The notes beneath the pieces were generated by a model. It was given only the letters and a program-made list of their open reading frames with translations. It had not been told where the DNA came from and made no database searches. From Prevotellaceae bacterium (GTDB lineage: Bacteria; Bacteroidota; Bacteroidia; Bacteroidales; UBA932), in NCBI GenBank assembly GCA_031287815.1, contig JAITSM010000189.1, positions 1-24,111 on the forward strand: a stretch of DNA of 24,111 nt, read 5' to 3'. Position numbers and translations under genes: made by a program. Positions 18,101-24,111 of the stretch are shown here, piece after piece (the stretch's first letter is position 1; each line of letters opens with the position of its first letter).

Positions 18101-18328
18101 GCAAGTTACCTGAATTTGCAAAATATCAATGTGGGCTATACGTTCCCTTCCAAATGGATGAAAAAAATAAATGTAAATAGCTTACGCCTGTATGTGGCTG
18201 TTGAAAATGTGGCCTACTGGTCGAAGCGGAAAGGCTTGGATCCCCGCCAAAGCTATAATGGCGAGACAACCAATGCCAATTATGGAATTTCGCGTAGCAT
18301 TACCGGCGGTATACAAATTACTTTGTAA
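15119..18328 (+). CDS. SusC/RagA-family TonB-dependent outer-membrane transporter
   Basis: 1069 residues; ATG at 15119, with a second in-frame ATG at 15125 equally plausible. Signal peptide ends ALWA before Q31. CarboxypepD_reg-like domain (about 34-105, GVVTENGQPLAGASVVVKG), TonB-box-like DVVVVAFGT (111-119), plug (about 120-235, LKDASANALYGARAANGVLMITT), then a large barrel ending ITGGIQITL. It imports a ligand delivered by the SusD encoded 36 bp downstream, using TonB energy. It is paralogous to the minus-strand SusC at 2078, sharing most of the N-terminal domain (for example LAGASV, KGST, VINVEMEAE). Its position behind a secreted protease suggests peptides as substrate, as for RagA of P. 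gingivalis, but the sequence alone does not prove this. Confidence 0.95.
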   Translation: MFMKEYTYPLRKVLLLFICLLAMGVSALWAQTGQVSGVVTENGQPLAGASVVVKGSTTAIVTDDEGRYTISVPENAILVFSFIGMKTQEVEVGSRSVINVEMEAEVTQLEDVVVVAFGTAKKAAFTGSVATVGAAQLEKRVATNVVNSLAGQLPGVQLRGSDGAPGEESTLRIRGFTSLYAGKDPLVIVDGAPYVGSLSTINPSDVETFTVLKDASANALYGARAANGVLMITTKKAKKGNATVSVDIKAGVKNYSVVEYDMIRDPAQYYETYYGGLYNYYFNRLGQDATTASANANSTLIDRLRYNVYETNGKPLIVDGKLNPNATLGRVVTMPDGSSYYLIPDNWKDNTYKTGIRQEYAVSVSGGNEKLSFLGSAGYLDEDGIVERSNFTRFTARLKADYQAKKWLKVGGNIAYYDFKQDVPGGYGGAGSSGNIFAYTSVIAPIYPLFIRDGAGNIMYDERGMKRYDYGDGTNAGLSRPFLGNANPLSDVLLNETSYNGSTFNLDGFVDINFTDKLKLNVSATSYMEEYRITDYTNPYYGQYKTSNGVIYKGHNRTNNLNLQQLLTYTDKIGEHSFDVMLGHEYTNQKEYELNGSKNGMFSPFIFELNHAVNTISASSKALEFNVEGFFGRAQYNYDEKYFASVSYRRDASSRFHPDNRWGNFWSIGGAWQLNKENFLSGVSWIDLLKFKISYGSNGNDQIGDFRYTDIYTIENTDGQAGVAFSNKGNQGISWETNANFNTGFEFEFFEKRLTGSVEYYNRTSYGLLFLRPAPESSGYSSFYDNIGDLRNYGFEIDLRGYVFKTTDFEWTLNANLSTVKNVMLKLPPERIKTENGFADSNKWISVGGSIYDFYLFKYAGVNEHGEALYYKKVNDADGNWTGENTTTTNSADASQYSDIGSSIPDFFGGFGSTVYYKGFDFSINFDYQVGGLVYDGAYASLMSSPVSTGTIGSAIHKDILQAWSPTNTSSNIPRYQDNEANNQNAASDRFLVNASYLNLQNINVGYTFPSKWMKKINVNSLRLYVAVENVAYWSKRKGLDPRQSYNGETTNANYGISRSITGGIQITL

Positions 18329-18364
18329 ATTTTCAAGTAATAACACCATATAAAAAAAATAACA

Positions 18365-19978
18365 ATGAAAAAAATATTATTTATAACGGTTTTTATTGCG
18401 GGGGCTCTTTTATTCGACAGTTGTATAAAAGAAACGGAACCGCAAGGAGGCACTGTAACCACTGAACAGATTGCCGAAGTGCCTACGGCTGTATTGTCTT
18501 ATACCTTAGGGATGGACGGTTGGATGAATAAATTCGATATGCTTGGGCGTGTCGATGGTGGTTATCATGTCGATTTCGGCTATCCGTCGTTGATCATTCA
18601 ACGCGAGTTGATGGGACAGGATATCGCTCATGTCTGGGCATACGGTCAATTTACCAGATGGTATGGGCCCAGCTATGTGCTCGGCCCCGATTATATTTAT
18701 TGCCAACAACCCTGGCGGTGGTATTACCGGTTAGCCAGCCAGGCCAACACGGTGATGAGTTTGGTTCCCGAGCCCGAAACGGCATCGAAAGACTATGTGT
18801 GGGCTTTAGGAAAAGCGCATTTCTACCGTGCGTTGGCTTATTTTGATTTGGGGCGGCTTTACCTGAGCGGCAGTTATGCCAGCAATCCGCAAGGCATCAC
18901 CGTGCCGATTGTAACTAACGAAACAACGGATGTAGCCAACAATCCCCGTGTGTCTGCCGGCGAATTGTTTGCCTTTGTCCTTTCCGATTTGCAAAACGCG
19001 GAAAAGTATTTGGCGGATGCACCGACAGCCGATAAAAACACGCCCACGCTTCCGGCAGTATGGGGCATGATGGCGCGGCTATACCTCGAAACCAGCGAAT
19101 GGGCAAATGCCGAAACGTATGCCAAAAAAGCGCAGGCGGGTTTTACGCCGCTCAGCCAAGCCCAGTGGTTAGACCATACCAACGGCTTCAACACACCTGC
19201 CAACAACAGTTCGTGGATATGGTGTACCAGTGTTGCAACAGATAATGATGTAGTACAGTCGGGTATTATCAATTGGACGTCGCACATGAGCGGTGAAATA
19301 AATTACGGATACAATGGCATTACCGGTAACGGTATGTTTATAGACCGCCATTTATACGACCTTATTCCCGATACTGATTTCCGCAAAAAGTCGTATGTCA
19401 GACCCGGCGCTACATCTGGCGAGCTTGAAACCGACCTGCCACTGACGGCTCCGAGCGATGTAACCAGTAAAACATGGTTAGCAACAAAGCCCTACCTGTC
19501 TATTAAGTTCCGCCCGTCGCAAGGCAACTACAATGATTATGAGATAGCCTCTGCCTCTTCCGTTCCGTTCATGCGGGTGGAAGAAATGTTCCTGATAGAA
19601 GCGGAAGCCGTTGCAAGACAAAATGCAACGCGAGGCAAAGACTTACTGGAGAACTTCGTTAAAACCTACCGTGATCCGTCCTACGTATGCACCGCAACGA
19701 CGGCAGACTTTGTCGTTAACGAAATATGGCTGCAACGCCGCATAGAACTTTGGGGCGAAGGTTTTGCTACGTTTGATATTAAACGCCTGAACAAAGGAAT
19801 TACCCGCAGCTATACAGGGACAAACCACCCCACAGGATATCGGTTCAACACCACCAAACAGCCCGAATGGATGAATTACTGCATCGTGCGTACGGAGTTT
19901 AACAACAACTTTGCTATTGATCCCGACGAGAACAATCCGGCGCCGACCACGCCGCCCGATTCACCGCCGGCATTTTAA
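18365..19978 (+). CDS. SusD/RagB-family surface substrate-binding lipoprotein
   Basis: 537 residues. Lipoprotein signal peptide with Cys20 (ALLFDSC) followed by IKETEPQ. A TPR-rich helical N-terminal half (GKAHFYRALAYFDLGRLYLSG) and the C-terminal family signature (MRVEEMFLIEAEAVARQ, then NEIWLQRRIELWGEGFATFDIKRLNKGITRSY) are evident. It would form the lid of the SusC transporter encoded just upstream. It is close in length and motif order to the minus-strand SusD (428-2038), so the two operons come from an old duplication or from related sources. The acidic, Pro-rich tail (PDENNPAPTTPPDSPPAF) is shared in style with the paralogue. The ligand is unknown; peptides are suggested by context. Confidence 0.94.
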   Translation: MKKILFITVFIAGALLFDSCIKETEPQGGTVTTEQIAEVPTAVLSYTLGMDGWMNKFDMLGRVDGGYHVDFGYPSLIIQRELMGQDIAHVWAYGQFTRWYGPSYVLGPDYIYCQQPWRWYYRLASQANTVMSLVPEPETASKDYVWALGKAHFYRALAYFDLGRLYLSGSYASNPQGITVPIVTNETTDVANNPRVSAGELFAFVLSDLQNAEKYLADAPTADKNTPTLPAVWGMMARLYLETSEWANAETYAKKAQAGFTPLSQAQWLDHTNGFNTPANNSSWIWCTSVATDNDVVQSGIINWTSHMSGEINYGYNGITGNGMFIDRHLYDLIPDTDFRKKSYVRPGATSGELETDLPLTAPSDVTSKTWLATKPYLSIKFRPSQGNYNDYEIASASSVPFMRVEEMFLIEAEAVARQNATRGKDLLENFVKTYRDPSYVCTATTADFVVNEIWLQRRIELWGEGFATFDIKRLNKGITRSYTGTNHPTGYRFNTTKQPEWMNYCIVRTEFNNNFAIDPDENNPAPTTPPDSPPAF

Positions 19979-20022
19979 AACAGTTTTAAAAACTATAAAA
20001 ACAATTTAAAAGGATTTCAATT

Positions 20023-20838
20023 ATGAAAAAAACTATGAAAAAATTAGTATATAGTTTTGCAGCTCTGCTCGGATTTTATCTCGTGGGCTGCTCGGAAGTC
20101 GACAACTTGGCCGGAGATGGCGAAACACAGCCGGTTGTTACGCTCTATTCTTACGATGCTCCTGCAAACACCGATCCCGAAGCCACCGTAAACTTACGCT
20201 TTATCCCGAATACGGTATGCGATAAATTTTATGTGCAGATAGAGAAAAAAGCCGATAAGGATGCTTTTATCAATAATAGTGGCGAGGCTGCATATATTGA
20301 TAAAGTCGTATCTCAAGGTACCCAGTATCCGGCAGAGATAACGGATTATCTTAATAGTAATTTGCCCGGCGTTTATGCTATTACGGCAGTACCTCTAAGC
20401 GCGGGCGGCGAAAAAGGGAAACCGGCTGAATTTATATTTAATGGCGTTGAGTGGACAGCTGTAGGAGCAGGCACATTTACTTCCAACGACGTATTGGGAA
20501 AAACCTATTCGGTAGAAATTGAAAGAGCTGTGCCTAGTCCTAATCTTTACAGGGTACGTAATTTATATGCAAATGGGTTCCATATCAAAATTGAGGTTTT
20601 TCCTGCACAAAACAGAGCCGTTATTCCGGCGCAGGAAATAGGCCTGTCATTATTTGGAAGTAGTTATCCCAGAACATGGCTTCGTGCAGACGCTTGTACC
20701 TATGCTAACGGGGTGATTACCGTTACGCCGGGTTCGTCAACGAACTATAATAGATGGACGGTAGAACCCCCGCCAAGTACGCTTGGGGCATGGGTAAGCA
20801 ATCCTGAAATTTTGGAGTTACCGGCAGGTTCTTACTAA
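20023..20838 (+). CDS. Small lipoprotein of a SusCD operon, function unknown
   Basis: 271 residues (ATG 20023; ATG 20035 also possible). Signal peptide with lipobox LVGC, lipidated Cys23, followed by SEVDNLAGDGE; acidic residues just after the Cys resemble Bacteroidota surface-export signals. The first half reads as a beta-sandwich (VVTLYSYDAPAN, ATVNLRFIPN) that could be Fn3- or SusE-like. The second half (TFTSNDVLGKTYSVEIERA, YRVRNLYANGFHIKIEVFP) resembles C-terminal regions of surface lipoproteins that follow SusD genes. It is the last gene of the run, 44 bp after susD and 22 bp before the terminator stem. An AAAAGGA just upstream is a Shine-Dalgarno-like sequence, unusual for this group. 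It may hold ligand at the surface; I could not name a family firmly. Confidence 0.75.
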   Translation: MKKTMKKLVYSFAALLGFYLVGCSEVDNLAGDGETQPVVTLYSYDAPANTDPEATVNLRFIPNTVCDKFYVQIEKKADKDAFINNSGEAAYIDKVVSQGTQYPAEITDYLNSNLPGVYAITAVPLSAGGEKGKPAEFIFNGVEWTAVGAGTFTSNDVLGKTYSVEIERAVPSPNLYRVRNLYANGFHIKIEVFPAQNRAVIPAQEIGLSLFGSSYPRTWLRADACTYANGVITVTPGSSTNYNRWTVEPPPSTLGAWVSNPEILELPAGSY

Positions 20839-20860
20839 AAAGAAACTGTTTAATTTTTAT

Positions 20861-20889
20861 AACCGCAGGTCAAAAGCCTGCGGTTTTTT
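20861..20889 (+). terminator. Strong intrinsic terminator of the five-gene operon
   Basis: AACCGCAGG (20861-20869), loop TCAAAAG, CCTGCGGTT (20877-20885), with a T run through 20889. It has a 9-bp perfect stem and closes the transcript begun near 7191. The 11-base word ATAACCGCAGG at 20859-20869 also begins the stem of the structured core at 137-147. Confidence 0.9.
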
Positions 20890-21070
20890 ATGTGCGCCCG
20901 GCATCCCGGACAGCCGGCTACTCGAAAAAATGGAAAATGGAAAGTGGTGGATATAAATAGTAGTTATTAGTTTTTGAAGAAAAATGGTAGAGTAAGCTAT
21001 CTTTTAGCTTTTAGGTATTAGTTTTTTTCGTATATTTGCCCGATATTTATTCATTAACCATAAAAATTTT
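20890..21070 (+). promoter_or_regulatory. Promoter region of the M16 peptidase gene
   Basis: TATATTTG at 21031-21038 fits the TAnnTTTG -7 box, 32 bp before the ATG at 21071. The stretch upstream has repeat-like words (AAAATGGAAAATGG near 20928, and TTAGTTTTT / CTTTTAGCTTTTAGG around 20969-21015) similar in style to the intergenic repeats at the window ends. No -33 box at the usual distance was clear. No ORF is present. Confidence 0.5.
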
Positions 21071-24040
21071 ATGAACCGTACATTTATTAAAAACACTCTA
21101 CTGTTGCTGTTTTGGGCAATGGTATCGCTGGGCGCGATGGCCCAACAGAAACTGCCGCTGGAAGTTTACCAGCTTCCGAATGGACTGACCGTCATCTTGC
21201 TGGAAGACCACCGCCGTCCCGAAGTGCAGGGACTCGTCAGCACCCGCGCCGGCAGCGTGGACGAGCCAGCCGATGCGACCGGCCTGGCGCACTACCTGGA
21301 ACACCTCCTGTTTAAAGGTACCACCCAATTAGGAACGGTGGACTGGGAAAAAGAAAAAAACCATTATGATAAAATTGTTGAACTGTATGACCAGTTAGGC
21401 AAAACAAAAGATAAAAAACAACGCGACGCCATCCAATTGCAAATTAACGAAGCGTCGATAAAAGCAGCGGAATACGCCGTGCCCAATGAATTTTCGCGGT
21501 TGATTGCCCAAATCGGCGGCACCGACCTGAATGCCTTTACCAGCTTTGACGTAACCGCCTACCACAGCATCTTCCCCTCCAGTCAGCTGGAGCGCTGGCT
21601 GACGGTGTACAGCCATATTTTCGAACAGCCGGTATTTCGCGGCTTCCAGGCCGAACTGGAGATTGTGTACGAAGAGTTCAATATGTATGCCGACATGCCG
21701 TCGGAACGCATCAGTGAGGAATTGTTGAAAAATATTTTCAAGAAAACGCCTTATGGGCGCAGTGTCATTGGCTTGCCGGAGCACCTGAAAAATCCTTCGC
21801 TGACGAAACTGCAACAGTTTTTCGAAACATTCTATGTCCCCAATAACATGGGGCTGATTCTCGTGGGCGATTTCGACAGCGCTGCGGCGAAACAGTACAT
21901 TGAGCAAACCTTTGGAAAATGGCAGTCAATGCCCTTGCCTTCGGTGGCGGTGGAACAGGAAGCCCCCTTTAACGGGCGCGATTTTTTGGAACTGAAAATG
22001 GGGCCGATGGAACAAATCTACCTCGGCTTCCGCACCATACCGTTGCGCCATGAAGACAATATTGCACTCGAAATTTGCGCCGCCCTGCTAAGCAACGGAC
22101 AATCGGGCTTGCTCGACCAGTTGCAGCTTGACAATAAAGTGTTGCAGGTGTCCGGCGAAAACCTGGGATTGAAAAACGGCGGGGCGTTCCTCTTTGAAAT
22201 CGTTCCCAATGCACAGGAATTTTACGAAGGGCCGTCGACGGACAATATCACCTCGGTGGAAGAATACAAAACCGTGATGCGCGAATTAGACCGCGCCCGC
22301 CTCAAAGCCATGTCCGGTTCCGAAAACATGGTGCTGGACGAACTGGAAGCCCTCAAAAAAGGCGACTTCGGCGACTGGCAGCTGGAATCGGCAAAACAGG
22401 CGCTGATTACCTCCTTTGAAGTGCAGCAGGAAGCGGTGCGGACGAGGGCGCTCATCCTGAACGAATATTTTGCCAATGGAATAGACCTGTCCTACTACAC
22501 CAACTACGTGGAAAATGTAAAGAAAATCACCAAAGAAGACGTCCTCCGGGTGGCCAACAAATATTTCGGGAAAGATTACCTGGCCATGCACGTGAAACCC
22601 GGCAGCATCAAGAAAAACAATATCGACAAGCCGGAATATAAACCCCTGACCTTCCCCCAAGCCGATGCACAGTCTGCATTTGCCAGGCAGTTTGCCGCCA
22701 TTCCCGCGCCGGAACAGCCCTACCATTTCATCGACTTTGCCACCGGGCTGGAAAAAGTGGCGATGACCAACGGCAATACCCTGTATTATACGAAAAATCC
22801 GGTGAACGACATTTTCCAGCTGGTTATCCGCTATGAAGTGGGGCAGTCCACTATCAAGGAACTGGATTATGTTTCGCTGCTGAATTACGCCGGCGGCGCC
22901 GCCCGCGACGCCAAAGGCCTCAAAGGCCAGTTTGCCCGCCTGAACTGCGACTACAGCATCAGCGCCAACAAAAATTATGTATCCATAAACCTCTTTGGCC
23001 CCGAACAGAACCTGCGCCAGGCGCTCACGTACCTGAACCTGTTTATCAACGAAACCAACCTCCCGAAAAGCCAGCTCTCGCGCCTGGCCGAAAGCCAGCG
23101 CTATGCCCGGAAACGGCAAAAGGAAGAACCCGACTATATCGCCAGCGCATTGAACCAGTACGTCCTCTACGGCAACAAATCGGACTACCTCGACCGCCTG
23201 TCGATAAAAGACCTGATGAGCATCAAAGCCAATGAGCTGGTTACCGCCTTCAAGCTGGCGACCGAATATTCCGCCACCATTTTCTACACGGGCGCCAAAC
23301 CGGCCGGTGAAGTAAAATCAACGCTGGAACAAACCGTCAAATTCGCCGCCAACCCCAAACCCGGCAAAGGCTACCAGGAACGCGAAAGACAAAAGGTAAC
23401 GGAAAATACGATATACCTCGTGAACGAACCCGCCCTGCAGTCGCAAATCATTTTCTTTGCCAACGGCCAGCCCTTTGACCCTGCCGAATCGCCGAAGGTG
23501 CAAGCCTACAACGCCTACCTCGGCGGCGGCTTCACCGGATTGATGATGCAGGAAATCCGCGAATACCGCTCGCTGGCTTATGGCGCGTCCGGCGGCTATT
23601 CCACGCCCGGCCTGCCCGCCAAACCCGGATGGTTCTCCGGATTTATCCAAACCCAGGACGACAAAACCAATGCCGCCATTGATGTATTCATGGGCTTAAT
23701 CAACAATATGCCCGAAAAACCCGAACGCATGGACGTCCTGCGGAACAGCCTGGTACTCTCTGGCGCTACCGGCCGGCCTGACTTCCGCGACATCGGACAG
23801 TACTACGACCAGCTGCAACGCCTGGGCTACTCCGACGACCCGCTGAAAACGCGCTTGCCGGCCTACAAAGCATTGACTTTTGACGACATCGTGCAGTTCA
23901 ACAACCAATACATCAAGAACCAGCCCAAAGCCATCATGATTGTCGGCCCCAAGAAACGCATAGACGCCAAAGCCCTCTCGCAATATGGCGTAATCCGGGA
24001 ATTAAAACTAAACGACCTTTTCAGTAAGGACGACGAATAG
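21071..24040 (+). CDS. Exported M16-family zinc metallopeptidase (pitrilysin/insulinase-like)
   Basis: 989 residues, two-lobed M16 length. Signal peptide 1-24 (LGAMA, then Q25), so it acts in the periplasm or beyond. The inverted zinc motif HxxEH is His74-Tyr-Leu-Glu77-His78, in GLAHYLEHLLFKGT. The third zinc ligand is probably Glu201 or Glu202 (EIVYEEFNMYAD). A charged, coil-like insert of about 60 residues (about 86-150) separates the motif from LNAFTSFDVTAY. The second half (about 540-960) is a non-catalytic M16 repeat with the EIREYRSLAYGASGGY signature that helps close the chamber. Such enzymes degrade short peptides and do not digest large folded proteins, so it could finish peptides imported by the neighbouring SusCD. 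It has its own promoter and a GC-rich composition closer to the left-hand operon. Confidence 0.93.
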   Translation: MNRTFIKNTLLLLFWAMVSLGAMAQQKLPLEVYQLPNGLTVILLEDHRRPEVQGLVSTRAGSVDEPADATGLAHYLEHLLFKGTTQLGTVDWEKEKNHYDKIVELYDQLGKTKDKKQRDAIQLQINEASIKAAEYAVPNEFSRLIAQIGGTDLNAFTSFDVTAYHSIFPSSQLERWLTVYSHIFEQPVFRGFQAELEIVYEEFNMYADMPSERISEELLKNIFKKTPYGRSVIGLPEHLKNPSLTKLQQFFETFYVPNNMGLILVGDFDSAAAKQYIEQTFGKWQSMPLPSVAVEQEAPFNGRDFLELKMGPMEQIYLGFRTIPLRHEDNIALEICAALLSNGQSGLLDQLQLDNKVLQVSGENLGLKNGGAFLFEIVPNAQEFYEGPSTDNITSVEEYKTVMRELDRARLKAMSGSENMVLDELEALKKGDFGDWQLESAKQALITSFEVQQEAVRTRALILNEYFANGIDLSYYTNYVENVKKITKEDVLRVANKYFGKDYLAMHVKPGSIKKNNIDKPEYKPLTFPQADAQSAFARQFAAIPAPEQPYHFIDFATGLEKVAMTNGNTLYYTKNPVNDIFQLVIRYEVGQSTIKELDYVSLLNYAGGAARDAKGLKGQFARLNCDYSISANKNYVSINLFGPEQNLRQALTYLNLFINETNLPKSQLSRLAESQRYARKRQKEEPDYIASALNQYVLYGNKSDYLDRLSIKDLMSIKANELVTAFKLATEYSATIFYTGAKPAGEVKSTLEQTVKFAANPKPGKGYQERERQKVTENTIYLVNEPALQSQIIFFANGQPFDPAESPKVQAYNAYLGGGFTGLMMQEIREYRSLAYGASGGYSTPGLPAKPGWFSGFIQTQDDKTNAAIDVFMGLINNMPEKPERMDVLRNSLVLSGATGRPDFRDIGQYYDQLQRLGYSDDPLKTRLPAYKALTFDDIVQFNNQYIKNQPKAIMIVGPKKRIDAKALSQYGVIRELKLNDLFSKDDE

Positions 24041-24067
24041 CGGAAGCAGGTATTTGTTTGGCCTTTT

Positions 24068-24111
24068 TAGTTAAAAGTTAAAAACTAAAAGTTAGCTGGC
24101 GCCAGCCAACG
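24068..24111. repeat. GCTGGCGCCAGC repeat, cut by window end
   Basis: The same AGTTAAAAGTTA/ACTAAAAGTTA arm and palindrome (24095-24106) as at 328-373, in the same orientation, starting about 27 bp after the M16 stop. The right half lies outside the window. With the copies at 31-108 and 328-405 it brackets the whole gene set. Confidence 0.75.

Overview
The window is chromosomal DNA from a member of the Bacteroidota, most likely a Bacteroidales-type organism. The evidence is two SusC/SusD outer-membrane uptake pairs, a type IX secretion (T9SS) C-terminal sorting domain, promoter boxes of the TAnnTTTG type, A/T-rich leaders mostly without Shine-Dalgarno sequences, and Bacteroidota-style signal peptides and lipoboxes. 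I do not assign a genus. No tRNA, rRNA, CRISPR array or insertion sequence was seen.

Layout, left to right. (1) Bases 1-427 have no convincing gene. They hold a near-symmetrical composite element: two A/T-rich inverted-repeat blocks, each centred on the palindrome GCTGGCGCCAGC, enclose two outward-pointing terminator-like hairpins. These in turn enclose a GC-rich core of about 170 bp with several perfect 8-bp stems, two of which interlock like a pseudoknot. (2) Bases 428-5236 (minus strand) carry a susC-susD operon, rich in G+C. A TAnnTTTG box sits among three ACATGC/GCATGT copies. (3) Bases 5361-6730 hold a tyrosine recombinase gene (minus strand). Just past its stop is a tandem palindrome that looks like a recombination site, in front of the susC promoter. 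(4) Bases 6761-7404 are an intergenic region with a stem-loop framed by short direct repeats, a promoter and a leader of about 210 nt. (5) Bases 7405-20838 (plus strand) form a tightly packed five-gene run: a 2235-residue T9SS-secreted trypsin-fold protease with gingipain-like adhesin modules, an outer-membrane beta-barrel, SusC, SusD and a small lipoprotein. It ends in a strong intrinsic terminator at 20861-20889. (6) Bases 21071-24040 hold an exported M16 (pitrilysin/insulinase-like) zinc peptidase gene with its own promoter. (7) The last bases are another copy of the GCTGGCGCCAGC repeat.

How it may work together (inference). The plus-strand genes look like a protein-scavenging locus. A lysyl-endopeptidase-like enzyme is sent out by the T9SS, binds its target through PKD, cleaved-adhesin and BACON modules, and cuts it. 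The SusC/SusD pair, perhaps helped by the lipoprotein and the small barrel, takes up the peptides as RagA/RagB do in Porphyromonas gingivalis. The neighbouring M16 enzyme could finish them in the periplasm. The minus-strand SusCD pair is a diverged paralogue of the plus-strand pair. Its neighbouring tyrosine recombinase and candidate site raise the possibility of phase-variable expression.
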